DNA from: Euptelea pleiosperma
Taxonomy: Eukaryota; Streptophyta; Magnoliopsida; Ranunculales; Eupteleaceae
DNA: 64,000 nt
NCBI GenBank assembly: GCA_035048495.1
Contig: CM068551.1
Coordinates: 19,036,248 to 19,100,247, forward strand
Direction of reading: 5' to 3'
Shown: positions 22,401 to 33,500 of the stretch, piece after piece
Layout of the letters: each line of letters opens with the position of its first letter
Position numbering within the stretch: the stretch's first letter is position 1
Notes under the pieces: generated by a model
The model's input: only the letters and a program-made list of their open reading frames with translations
Databases searched by the model: none
What the model was told of the DNA's origin: nothing
Made by a program: the position numbers and the translations under genes

Positions 22401-25400
22401 CATCCTTATTATTATGATTTTGAGAATTGGTCTTCACAGTGGAAGGCGTAATCCAAGAATTTCACCATTCTTACATGTTTCTATATGTTTGTTCCGTGTT
22501 CTTGCAAGTACAGTTACCCGTGCAAAGGATCAAGAGGTGTGAGATCAGCTAGGAGCCTAAGACACTGGTACAAGTATTTGGGTTTCAATCTCAAACAATT
22601 ACAATTATGATAGTAGAAACAATAGGAATATAGGAATAAAATCTGTATGACATAACAGATACACAAAGACGTAACTTGCCAGCATATGGATGCTATATCC
22701 TTTTAAAACTAATGAGATTCCATTAATGAAGCAACAAAGCAAACACCATACAAAGCCTACAGACTGTAATCCCTAAATTCAAGCCCATGTTCAAAATCTT
22801 AGATCTCCGTACGTAAACCAATTCTGGCCCTTGACCTGCCATTTTTCTATTTTTGCCAACCATTTATTTTTGGTTTTGGGGTGTGTGAGCGTGTGGGTGG
22901 GGTTAGGCATGCTAACTGGTTAGAGTATCAGAGGGTAATTGTGTGAGGACAGTTTTTGAACCCGGGTCATGGGATCAACACCAACAACTGTACCAACTTA
23001 CCAAACTAGCATCCTCTTAGATCAGATGTTCTTCTCACAACAAGAGTCCAAGATATAAGATGTTAAAAAACAGCAAGACTAATTCAATACATAAGGATGC
23101 AACTGAAAATATGACATTTCTAGAACTAGGTCAACCATTGGAAGAAGCAAACACATTGAAAAAAGAAATAGGTGAATATGAAAAAGAAAGATGGATTATT
23201 CACCTGATAAGTAGGAAAAAAGTGATGCCTAATATGTGTTTTATGTGTAAGGAGGTAGGTGAGTCAGTAGATCATCTCTTGGCTCATTGCATGTTCACCC
23301 TAAGCATTTGGAATCGATTTCTTGACAAGTTCAGAATCTCTTGGGTGTTTCCTAGGAAGATTTCGGAGCTCTTCAAGAACTGGTTTTGAAGGCTTAGGTG
23401 AGAAACGAAGATTGTTTTGGAGGCTTATTGTTTTTGTAATTGGGTGGGTCATTTGGAAATAGAGAAGTGGGCGGATATTTGAAGAAAAGTACAGCTGCCA
23501 TTAAGCTATCTTCAGAAGAATCATAACTACTATAGGCCATTGGGTTGTTATCCTCAAGAATTCCATGATATGGCTTTTGTAGATTTTGTACTTTCTTTCG
23601 ATGCATTATTTCGGGGGGCAACTAAAGTTGACAATTTTTATGTAGTCTCATCAGGGCCACCCTCCCAATTATTCTTCGTTTATTTTTTGCCATATTTGTA
23701 CATTTTCCCGAGAAATAGCAAACCAAGTATGAAGTAATAATTCAAGATCAACCCTGTTAACCGCCTAAGACAGTAGCAACCCAAAAAATTGAAAAAACAC
23801 TGAAATCATAAAGTGGACAAAGCAGTTTTACCTCCCCATGGCACCATAAGCTTTTGAAAGATTCTGACATGCCTCGATCGAATCCGCATGATGTGGTCCA
23901 AGTGAGATGTCCATGATGTCCTTGGCGAGTGCAAACATCTGTGCAGCCGACTGAGGCCTGTCCAGCTCCAAATATGCTGCCCCCAAATTGTTGTATATAT
24001 AACCCACCCCAAAATGCTTAGACCCAAAGCTTTCCTTCAACCTCTCCACTGCACTCTCCAAGTATGGAATAGCCTGCGGCACCTTACCTGTCAAAAGAAG
24101 CAACCAACCTAACCGTGCAGAGACACTCCCTTCAGAATGCTGTTCTTGTGGGAGCTTCTCAAGTATGGCCAGTGATCTCTTCAACAGTGAGATTGCAGTT
24201 TCGAACTCATTCATTGTCTCATACAGCATAGCTATCTCCATGTAAGCCTCTGCAATTTCTATGGGGGATTCAGATTCTTTTTTGTCAAGAATACCACAGG
24301 ATATCTCCAGACACCTCTTAGAGTCTGCAAATTTCTCTTGATTACACAAGGCATTCGCTAACGAGATGAAGACCAGAGCTCGAGTCTTGCTATCTTTATC
24401 TGTCTGCTGAACAACACCCTTCAAAGTGTTAATCGCCTCATCATACTTCCCCAAAGCAATTTGTATGTTCGCAGCATCAACTTCTGCACGAAGAAGCTCA
24501 GAACTAAGACCCCAATTCTTCAATACCTTCTGTGAGAGCTCATTCTGCTCCAACGCTTTCTGGTGCTCTTCCAACCCAGTGTAGATAACCCCAAGAAGTC
24601 GCCTATCATGAGCAACCTCAACCGAATTGTCCCCTAATTGAGCCTTATGTATTTCCAATGCCTTCAAACAATGCGGCAAAGCCTCTTTAAAATTCAATAC
24701 CGCAACATAAGCTTCTGCTAATTCCCTATTAGCCACACCTATCTCCCTACTATTCGACTCCAGAGCCATCTCTTTTAATTCTAAACACCTCCTGTGATTA
24801 ACCAAAGCCTCTTCTCTTCGACCCATGGCCGTCTTTGTGTTCGCCAACTCAAGCTGAACCGCATGAAGAACAGGTCTGATATCATCAGCACTACCACCCT
24901 CGGATTCCAACTTGCTTAGTACCCTATTGGCCCTGTTTAGATACCCTAAGCTATCACTAAACCTCTTCATGCTATAACAGGCCGAACCCATCAAATGTAA
25001 AGTCATGGCAACTGGTAAAGACCCTTTATCGACTCTATCGAAGATGTTCAAAGCTCTATTTGCAAATTCTAGAGTTTTCTCGGGTTCCTTACCATCTTGA
25101 TCCAGTTGAAGGCCTACTTTCAAGCAAGCAAGCCCAAGCTTTACATCGTTCTCATCGAAAGCGGACTCCATGGTTTCGAACGCCTTAAGAATCTCATCAG
25201 TTGTCTTTGCAGATTCGAATTCTTCCTCGATGTCGGATTTCTCCTTGATTTTTCTCTGTCTGGAGGACAAGTGAGGGGATTTCTCAACAAGGGTGTCGAG
25301 ATTTCGAGATGGGTTGTTCTGAAATTGTTGGGTTTTGCTCTTGAGGAGAAGCAATCCACGGGTTTTGTGGCAGGATTTGAGATGGGTAGGTGAGAAGGGA

Positions 25401-25528
25401 GACGGATTTTCCTTAATGGGTATGTGAGTGACTTCTGAGACAAAATCTCTGGAGAAAACTCTGCAACAATTGGTTCTATTGTGTTGGGACGTCAGGTATG
25501 AGAGAAGAGAACGCGAAGCTCGTCTCAT
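16479..25528 (-). CDS. kinesin-light-chain-related TPR protein, two exons, 632 aa
   Basis: Exon 1 is 25528-23832 and exon 2 is 16680-16479. The intron (23831-16681, 7151 nt) is GT-AG and phase 2; joining gives ...AYGAMG-S-YALAMEFQQRV, a continuous TPR helix pair. The N-terminal ~35 residues are Arg/Ser-rich and nearly free of acid (MRRASRSLLSYLTSQ...), which suggests a mitochondrial presequence. Residues ~110-610 hold repeated TPR pairs in the kinesin-light-chain style, for example YNNLGAAYLELDRPQSAAQMF near residue 512. The C-terminus is coiled-coil-like (REAHRLLEQLKKKA). It resembles the Arabidopsis protein encoded by At5g53080. TPRs mediate protein binding; no catalytic role is expected and the partner is unknown. 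Family assignment is strong, function inferred. Confidence 0.9.
17575..18084 (+). other. unassigned 169-codon open frame in an intron
   Basis: It runs from ATG to stop with a Lys/Ser/Thr-rich composition and no recognisable domain, signal peptide or membrane segment. It lies on the opposite strand to the host gene. It could be a fragment of a transposon protein or chance. I do not claim it as a gene. Confidence 0.15.
18717..19100. repeat. two adjacent tandem duplications, period about 110 bp
   Basis: The stretch CAAGACAATGTG.AT.CC.AGTCA...GGGATCATGT.TT.GTCCCTG.C.AGACCAA occurs at about 18721 and again at about 18836. Next to it, A.ACTTAAAACC.TGT.AG.GTT.GACCCAAC.....TGGACC...AAAGAGGAAGTTGCT occurs at about 18915 and 19022. 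Copies differ at roughly one base in eight. No coding role is seen. Confidence 0.7.
20830..21060 (+). mobile_element. RTE-type LINE 3' tail fragment
   Basis: Near 21022-21058 the sequence AATCCCAAATAGCTGGGAAA followed by GGC...GATGATTATG matches the conserved 3' terminus of plant RTE LINEs (compare 44472-44530 in reverse and 16095-16135). No polymerase coding sequence remains, so the 5' limit is a guess. Confidence 0.45.
22900..23005 (+). mobile_element. tRNA-derived SINE fragment
   Basis: A box-A-like stretch (TAACTGGTTAGAGTAT, about 22913) is followed about 40 nt later by a box-B-like stretch (TTTTTGAACCCGGGTC), then AACACCAACAACTGTACCAAC, as in Au-type plant SINEs. A matching tail occurs at 49095-49150. 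It is not a functional tRNA: no cloverleaf can be folded. Confidence 0.45.
23190..23510 (+). pseudogene. L1-type LINE remnant, reverse transcriptase zinc-binding domain
   Basis: The frame gives MPNMCFMCKEVGESVDHLLA followed by HC....LSIWNRFL, the C-x2-C...H-x4-HC pattern of the zf-RVT domain at the end of plant L1 polyproteins. After one frameshift, 23400-23500 reads FWRLIVFVIGWVIWK*RSGRIFEE, matching the usual 'W...IIWxIWKERNxRIFE' tail. Internal stops and the frameshift show it is dead. A second copy lies at 57870-58230. Confidence 0.75.
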
Positions 25529-25639
25529 GTTGGACGAGAAGCTTTGATTTGAGTTTTGGCTTCTGTGGTTTCAGAATGAATTGGGTTTTCGACATTAAAC
25601 CCTTGAAAAACCCCTTCACAAGCTTCTCTGTTTGGGAAA

Positions 25640-26420
25640 GAACTTGATGTCCACCTCTTTTGACATCATACCTTGTGGTACTCTCTTTAGGCCCACTGAC
25701 CGGCCCACCTCTTAGTGGACCTACACACTATAAATCAGCCCGATTGGTGATTTCTAGCCATTGTATATGAGTACTCCCAAAAAATGCACAAAATCACCTG
25801 GTGAAAATGCTCGAATCAAATGGTAATAAGTCGCCAATGGGATGGCTTTTGGTGTATAGATCTACAAAGGGATTCATGAGTCAGTGGGCCCAAAAGATGA
25901 GTCTGGCTCTGGTTTGTCCATGGCACACTTTTGGGGCCCACTGACTTGTGAATGTTTGGCCAATCCCTCCGTTTAAACGCGTTTTGATGGTAATGCCCCA
26001 AGCCCGTTTCCGTTTAAATGCGTTTTGATGCTTTAAATTAAACGGCCATTTTTTTTGTTTTAACGGCCGTTAAAACCGTTAAATTTTGAATTTTTTTGGA
26101 AAAAAAATGGACATTAAATCAGTTAAATTTTCGTTTAATTCCGTTTTCGTTTTTTTTTTTTTTGAAATTTTCAAATTTCAAAATTTGAATTTCAGCTCCC
26201 TTTTTTCCGTTAAAATCCATTTTCTCCAGTTTTTCCATTTTTGCCTTTGGCCGTTTAAATGGTTTAAACGGTAATGCCCCCAATCCGTTAAACCGTTAAA
26301 ACGGCCTCCTTTAAACCTTGGATCTACACACCAAAACCCATTGATGATTTATGGCCATTTGATATGAGCATTTTCACTAGTTGGTTTTGAGCATTTTTTG
26401 GGGGTGCCCAAATCAAAAAA
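25640..26420. mobile_element. Mutator-like MITE fragments around a hAT-like insertion
   Basis: 25655-25965 carries a fragment with GTGGACCTACACACTATAAATC, the core and GAATGTTTGGCCAATCCCTCC. After the hAT-like insert the sequence resumes GATCTACACACCAAAACCCATTG...ATTTATGGCCATT, which is the next part of the MITE family, so the two flanks once belonged together. Outer termini are decayed. Confidence 0.5.
25971..26320. mobile_element. hAT-like element, GTTTAAAC subfamily, left end lost
   Basis: The right end CCTCCTTTAAACCTTG is the family terminus, and the internal marker AATGCCCCCAATCCGTTAAACC corresponds to the GGACTGGGGG block of the other copies. Where the 4719-5591 copy has GTTATAAC, this copy has GTTTAAAC or GTTAAAAC. 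The left terminus is missing, with a few bases of flank, so no duplication can be scored. Confidence 0.6.
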
Positions 26421-28620
26421 TTCATTTAAAAAATTCAATTGAATTTTCTTTACCATTATGTATTTATTCTTTAAGCTTTTTATTTTACCATTTAGCCCTT
26501 AATGAGATTTATTAAGAATAAACGGCTAATTTGCTGGAGGGTCGCCTCCCATGAGCATGTGTAATACACAGACAAATTATTATATTTCTTCTCCCTCCTT
26601 TATCAGAATCATTTATGCTTCTTGCATTTTTTTTAAGATGGTATTTACACTGTAAGATCGTGAGAACTGAATGTTTTGGAGTGTTGCCTACCTTTAGTTA
26701 GGTTGTTGAATCCTAGGGGTAGATGTCCTATTAACTATCAACAACACTATCGAATTACAGTAGGGGTGTTAATTGTCCAGGAGTAGATATGCTAGGCCCG
26801 ACCTGAAAACTCAACCTAATAGGCTCTACCCAATTTGGGCCATGAATACTTACAAGACCGGGCCCAACTCAAGCCCGCCCTGCCAACTAATTAGTACATG
26901 TAGATTTTAGTCAATTTGAATTTCTAATTGTGGACGCTAAATTTAGAGTTTGAGTTAACTGCTGACTCTAAAAATAGAAAATTATCATTGGCCACTAATT
27001 AGTACATATGGTTTCCTATTATAAGATATTAAGAGATCTCATAAGTCATAATAAATAGGATTAATAAAAAAAATGTCATAAGAGGCTTAGTCAGGCGTAA
27101 GGGCCCATTGGGCCTAGTTTGTAATTAGGCTCTAAAAAGAATCCTAGGCCCAGTCCACTAAACCTATAAATGCAACCCATGACAGGCCATAGTGGGTCAG
27201 GCCTAAAAGCCCATCGGGCCAGCCACCCACTAACATTCCTATAAGTAGGTGAAGAAGCAGCAAACCAATAACCTGACAACATGACATGTGCTAAGATTTA
27301 ATGCAATGTACACAAAACATAGATTTTAGGAAATTTTTTTATCCATCACCATCATAAGCATTTTCCCAACGGTATCTGCCTGTTATATAAAAAGTTTTCG
27401 TCCAAACGCCAGAAAAATTATTTTCAGAACCATCACGAAAAAACAATATTTCCAGGCTCGGAATTTTTTTCCTAGGAAGAAATATATCTTTGGAACCATG
27501 TAGGCCTTAACCTTATGGTTTTATCAAGTCATTTTCTCCAAACTTAAAGGGGTGTTAAAGATAGAGCACTATTTTATTATTAAGGCTAAAGTAGCATTTG
27601 GTAAAACTTTTTTTTCAGACCTTAATTCTGAAATAATTTATTTATAGTGATTTCTACAAAATGAGATTGTTTGTTAGAACTTAATTTTAGTGCTTAATTT
27701 TCAAATTCACTGAAAATCAGTGATTTTTTTTCAGTCAGCCCCACTTGACTCTTTCTTTTAAGTCGAAAATCACTTAACGCAGTAAGTAATTACATCTTGC
27801 AAAGATTCTAAATTAAGTGCTTGATAGGATCAAGAGGCCAACTCTTCCCAAATCAACATAGTGGGATTCAAATTTCATCCAAATTTCCTTTTTCGATATA
27901 AAATTTGGACTCTTTGTTCAAACCAAAAGGGAGATGAGAAATTTAGCATGTTGAACATTTTACGCATGGAGCTATTGAATCAATCCGGTGTGTACAATAA
28001 TCTCACTATCAAATCGAATCACATGAGTTCTGTAAGTGTCAGAGGATAAGGCAAGTGACAAATGTCTAATGACCGCGGGGAATGAGAGAGAGAGAGAAAG
28101 GCATTTGGTCCCCATGACAAGTATGTCATTTCCTTTTTCTACAGAGATATTTATAAACTCAGATCTAATAGGTAAACTTATCAAAATACCCTCGTTCTAT
28201 GTGGAAGTGACATGGCACCTATAACCATAATGATTGGTCACAAGTGTTAGTTGTTCTTTCGTGTAGTCTTCTCTCTCAGTATGTCAATTCTCAAAATATG
28301 TCTTATGTTGACGTCTTATATTGACGTTTCATGTCAACGAAGGAATGAAGTCAAAAAGACGACTTTACGGCTCCTTACAACGTCAAGATCATGCCATGTG
28401 GACTTATTTCTCAACTTCCAATCATATCTCTTATGCCACCTAAGTGCTGACTATGCATCATTGTCATATCTTTAAGTAATCTACATGACTGAGTTTTCCA
28501 TGTGGCATCCATGTAAACATGGGCATATCAAAGCATTTAAGGTTTATTCACCATTTATGATGGTGGCACATGATTGGTACTGCATGCTCTACTAAAAAAG
28601 TTTCACGAAAGAGAGAATTC
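26421..28620. other. gene-free region with one possible hAT-like MITE
   Basis: Apart from the possible element at 26762-27241 this is AT-rich sequence without recognised genes. A short GA repeat lies at 28084-28098. The small open frames here resemble no family. Confidence 0.3.
26762..27241. mobile_element. possible hAT-like MITE
   Basis: The left end TAGGGGTGTTAA and right end CTAACATTCCTA pair at 10 of 12 bases. TAGGGGTGT is a terminus seen in the confirmed hAT-like element at 56186-56537. GGCCC/GGGCC-rich arms flank an AT-rich core. No 8-bp duplication was found, so this is tentative. Confidence 0.35.
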
Positions 28621-28624
28621 GAGG

Positions 28625-28772
28625 ACTCATAATTTCACTCGCTCTCTTGGCGCGTGGATTCCGAGAATCTAACGGTGGTTGATGTGCTGAGTTGGTTTTC
28701 ACTTTTTGTCCAAGCAAAACCATCATTGGATTCTTGGAATCCACGCCCAATAGCTCGAGTGAAATTATGAGT
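28625..28772. mobile_element. foldback MITE, F1-related
   Basis: ACTCATAATTTCACTCG (left) and CGAGTGAAATTATGAGT (right) are perfect inverted repeats. The inner arms GTGGATTCCGAGAATCTAAC and GGATTCTTGGAATCCACG are shared with the hairpin at 687-870. The ends differ from those of that copy, so it may be a chimera or subfamily. Confidence 0.65.
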
Positions 28773-28782
28773 GCAAAGAGAG

Positions 28783-28907
28783 AGTAAAACTTTGATGAGA
28801 GGGCCGCAGTCCAAACCACCTCGAGTACGTGTGTGGTGAGGCCGAGGTGATTTGACCGTACAAAATCTACGTGCCAAGGACTGCAGCCCTCTCATCAAAG
28901 TTTTACT
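28783..28907. mobile_element. short foldback MITE
   Basis: The arms AGTAAAACTTTGATGAGAGG and CCTCTCATCAAAGTTTTACT are perfect complements apart from the loop side, giving a roughly 125-bp hairpin. The imperfect direct repeats TGCAAAGAG (28772) and TGCAAAAAG (28908) flank it. The terminus AGTAAAACTT resembles the Mutator-like MITE end GAGTAAAACT at 4198. It abuts the foldback at 28625-28772. Confidence 0.65.
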
Positions 28908-28929
28908 TGCAAAAAGAGGTGTGAGCTTG

Positions 28930-29479
28930 GTACTTTTAAAAATTATAAGACATGTTTGTTAGTACTAGTTGGTAACGCATGTAGACAATATTCAAACTCG
29001 TGTAATAGCCACGGGAGATAAACAGTGAGAATCGATAAATTATTAGGACACATATTTAGTAATGTTAGAAGTCTTTAATGGACCTTTCCTATTGTGGTGC
29101 CATGCCTAACACATACTTGAAACGTACTTATGGAAGTGATGATAAAATAATGCTTTTAGTGTTAAAGAGTACGGCATCCTTGTGAGCCAGACCGATGAAT
29201 GGTGTGGGATGTATCTGGATGACAACAATGGTGTAGGAGAGAACCCAATATTACTAAGTTTCTAAAATTTAAAAAATAAATAGATGATAGAGATGCGTGA
29301 GAGTAAATATATACAAGAAGGCAAAATATCTTTTTCATTTTTCATCGGGACAAAATAGGTAATCAAAAGTTTTTCTAAAATCGATATAGATGAGCCAATC
29401 AAGGGGTGGGTCAGTGGGCACTAGAAGAGTGGCACGTGGGACATTTTAATGTGGCCCAACTTTTCCCAATTCAAAAGTT
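28930..29479. other. gene-free stretch
   Basis: No gene. About 29395-29460 has a MITE-arm-like fragment (GGTGGGTCAGTGGGCAC...GGCACGTGGGAC). Confidence 0.3.
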
Positions 29480-29487
29480 GTCTAAAC

Positions 29488-29864
29488 CATGGTTTTAAAA
29501 ACGGCTGTTTAAACGGTAACGCCCTAAGCCCATTTCCGTTAAAACTGTTTAAACACATTTTGTCGGTTTTGAATAAAACGGTCATTTTTTTGTTTTAACG
29601 GCCGTTAAAATTGTTTAAACAGTCGTTTAATTCTGAAAATTTTTATGAAAAAAATGGCCGTTAAATCCGTTTAATTTCTGTTAAATTCCGTTTTTTTAAT
29701 TTTTCAAAATTTGAATTTCAGCTCCATTTTTTCCTTTTTTTTTCATTAAATTCTTTTTTTTTTTAAAATTTTTGCCCTTGGTTGTTTCAATCCGTTTTAA
29801 CGGTCGTTTAAACGGTAACACCCCCAGTCCGTTTAACCGTTAAAACGGCCTCCTTTAAACCTTG
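29488..29864. mobile_element. hAT-like element with 8-bp TSD, GTTTAAAC subfamily
   Basis: 377 bp. It starts CATGGTTTTAAAAACGG and ends CCTCCTTTAAACCTTG. The exact 8-bp direct repeat GTCTAAAC flanks it (29480-29487 and 29865-29872). The interior is built of GTTTAAAC and AACGGCCGTTAAA palindromes with the marker ACACCCCCAGTCCG. No coding sequence. Confidence 0.85.
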
Positions 29865-29989
29865 GTCTAAACTCTCGGGGAGAATTTTTTTGAAGCAGTG
29901 GCCAATCACATGGCGCCAGCAAGCTGTCCAAAGTTAGAATTTTCCCTTCTAAAGTATTACGTGGCGTTACACAAAAAACAAAAAAAAGT

Positions 29990-30245
29990 ATTACGTGGCA
30001 TAAAATTTTTGGTCCTATTGTTGCATGGATGTTTGGCAGATCTCTTCTTAAAACTGGTGATTTTCTAGTCATTAGATTTCACCATTTCACTAGAATGATT
30101 TCTAACCATTGATATGAGTTTGTTTTTTGCTCTCAAATTAAAGTTTATAAATCATCAACCAAACTGATTTTTGGTATGTAGATCCAGTAATAGATGGGCC
30201 AAACATCCCAGAATCAGTGGGGCCCAAAAGAGTTTCCGACGTGGC
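29990..30245. mobile_element. decayed Mutator-like MITE
   Basis: GCATGGATGTTTGGCAGATC at the left and GGGCCAAACATCCCAGAATC at the right form the family arms. The core TTTCTAACCATTGATATGAG and ATCATCAACCAAACTGATTT matches other copies. It ends about 270 bp upstream of the ETF beta start codon and may overlap that promoter. Confidence 0.5.
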
Positions 30246-30512
30246 ATTGAGACAGTAAATTTGTTTTCTTCGCTACTCCCGCAGCGCCGCTTCAAAAATT
30301 GTCTCCTCATCTTTAGCAAAGTACAGCAAATGTCTAGGTGGCAATTTTATCCGTATTTTAATTGACCAAAATACCCCTGACATCTACCTTAATCCGTTTT
30401 ATTCTATCTACTGTTCTAACTAATTATCCAGACGCCTGTCACGCCTCTCCTTCCCTTTGCTCTCTCTTTTCTGCTTTCTGTTATAGTGCTTGTGAGGAGC
30501 AGAGAATCAAAG

Positions 30513-33500
30513 ATGAAGATCATGGTAGCTCTGAAGCGTGTCGTCGACTACGCCGTTAAGATCAGAGTCAAACCTGATAAGGTAAGCAAAATCATTTTTT
30601 CACCGTTCATCATCATGATCATCAATGACATTGATTGATCATCACTTCATGCGCGCAAAATACAATCAGACTGGCGTGGAGACGAGCAACGTGAAGATGT
30701 CGATGAACCCCTTCTGCGAGATTGCTCTAGAGGAGGCTCTGCGTATCAAGGAATCTGGACTCGCGTCGGAGGTGATCGCAGTCAGCATGGGCCCCACCCA
30801 GTGCGTTGACACTCTCCGTACCGGACTCGCCATGGGTGCCGATAGGGCTATCCACGTTGATGCTCCGCCAACACTGTATCCTCTTTCCGTTGCCAAGCTT
30901 CTCAAGGCGCTCGTCGACATGGAGAAACCCGGCCTTCTCATCCTCGGCAAACAGGTCCATCCGAAAGTAGTTCGAAATTTGGAGATTGGGGTTTTATGTA
31001 TTTATTTAAAAAAATTTGGGTGCATAAAATTAATACGTCGATAGCAAAATGGCGGTCTTTAATCTTAATTTTAGACCCCAATTTCATTGAATTTTGAAAG
31101 CAAATTGTGGAATTTTTATGCAATTTTGTGTTACGATATATTGATTTAGTGTATCTTGGTGCACCGATTTTTGTGTAGGCAATTGATGATGATTGCAATC
31201 AAACGGGGCAGATGGTGGCTGGGCTGCTCAAATGGCCACAAGGAACCTTTGCTTCAAAGGTTGGTACCGGCGCTATCTGCAAGTTGAATAGAAAATAACA
31301 CTTTTTTTTATTTTCAAATTCTCAGTTCATTGCTGCAACTGGAGGAAATAAATGCTAATTGTTACTGATAAAGGAAATTTTCTTATTTAATATTTTGCTG
31401 CCCTTTTGCTTTGTCTATGTTGTTGAATTACTGAATTTTGTGGTTAAACCATATATTTTTGGCTAAAGGGGTTTTGTAAGTATTATTCAATCATCTTAGT
31501 GGCAAAGCAGTAACTGCAGTACAAGATGAATTTGGGGTGTCAATGATAGGTGAAAATTCGAATCCGTATTTGAATGAATCGGATATCATCCAAAACTTTC
31601 GAATATCAGATTCGGATACTGATATATTTGATTCGATAATATTTGATATATATATACTTATCGGACAAATCGGATATTATCCGATATCCGATAAGTTAAT
31701 CGGATTCGAATTTGAATATTGATTCAGAATATCCGTGGGATATCGAATCGAATTCGGATATAGGATTTTTTTTCAAATTCGGATATGCTTATATTTGATT
31801 CGAAAAATATCTGTTGGCGGCCCTAAGAAGAATCGTGTGAACCCCAAATGCGGACCAGTACAATAGAGCCATAACCAATCATACAAACATCAAATATGTC
31901 TCAAAAGCCAAGTTTAGCCTTTCTAACATGGCCGAATTTCATACATTCCGCAATGATTCTTTGGGAGAGAAATATTTGTGGCTATCAGATGGGACGTCTT
32001 GGGATGATGATGAGATGGAATGTCTTGGAATCTTATCGATCATACACTAGAGACTAGGATAGATGAAACACATTATAAGAAGGCTGCCGATTCCCATATT
32101 TGGCCTAGACAAGCAGAGCCCTACTATGACATATAGCCTCAATTGACAGTAAAAATGTAACCTCAGTATCAAATTTGTGCTGTTGGGAGTTGGTGGTGAA
32201 CAGAGGGAACAAACATGCTGCTGAAATAAGTCTATCCTTTGTTTGCCTTCCTGCTGGTAAAATTCTTTTCCTACCTATCAAAATAAAAAGGAAAGGAAAA
32301 AAAGATTATGTCTTTGACCGTGTCTAATATGGTGGCTTCTTCATTTATGTTATGTCTCAAAGGAGTTGTTATTTATCTGAGTAGTTTTTTGTGGTAACAG
32401 AGATCTTGGTAAAAAAAAAGTGGAATTATATACCCATTCTTACCAGAAACACTGTTCACAATCTTATTCACATTTAGAAGATAAATGGTTGCAGCGGCCA
32501 GTGAGTAACAACTTCTCGTTTTGTACCCAAGATCAAGTCTAGATATAATTTGTCTTAATTTAATTTAAGCTCTAATTTGGTCTACTAAGATATGCTTCCT
32601 GTAAAATATGATAAAATATGCTTTGGGCATGAATCGCTTCGTGTTTGATATTTGAATTCCTCTGCCTCTATGGTACAGTGTGCACCTCGCAGACTTTATT
32701 TCTGCTTTGTCATTATTGATTTAACTACCTTCACTTTCGTTAGTCGTGTTCTTCAGCAGGTTCTATCCCTGTGAATCTATATCCAGTTATCGCAAACTGA
32801 AACATTCAATGAATTAGAATTTATACTTCTTACACATCAGTGTAATTCTCTTCTGCATTCTTCTATGCTGCCTCTTTGTTCATAAAGCTTTATATATCTT
32901 GATGCAAAGTCAGCAGTTGGTGTTGACAGATTATTTGGGTTCATTTGCATACATATAGTTTCATTTTAATTTTATTTTTGACCTTCTGATGCTTTCTAGT
33001 AGGTTGTACTGGACAAAGAGAAACAAATAGCAACAGTGGACAGGGAGGTTGATGGTGGTCTCGAGACTCTGTGCTTAGACCTACCAGCAGTAATCACGTA
33101 AATATCAGATCCCCTCATGGTTTCTTTGTGTTTTTTTACGATTGTTTACTTATTTTAGTTTCTGAACATTTGCTCATAAGCAGTAGCTGGATGCAAACTT
33201 CCTTGAAACTCAAAAAAATTTGTTAGTTGGTATAAATTTCTAATAAACATCCTCCGTCACAACTGGGTCTGTAAACATATTGCATTCATAATGGTTACAG
33301 TGCATCATATTATTTGGAAATTGTTTTTCTTTTTCTAGGAGCACCTGTATCCACAGAAAAATTAAACGTTGGAAGCTTTTATGTGATCAGCATTCCCGAA
33401 TTCTCCTATCAAATTTCTCATTTTAAATTGAACGAGTATAAAAAAAAAAAAATTAAATTCATTGAGTTCCAGGTCTTGGGTTCAAAACTGATTTGCACGT

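Larger units (their letters stand above)
16681..23831 (-). other. 7.15-kb intron of the TPR gene
   Basis: Almost everything recognisable inside is repeat debris: tandem blocks (18717-19100), an RTE LINE tail (20830-21060), a SINE (22900-23005) and an L1-type LINE end (23190-23510). A 169-codon open frame at 17575-18084 (plus) has no recognisable domain. The rest is AT-rich without visible features. Confidence 0.8.

Noticed and set aside
22900..23005. Possible tRNA gene
   Set aside because: A- and B-box-like motifs are present but no acceptor stem or cloverleaf can be formed; it is better read as a SINE.
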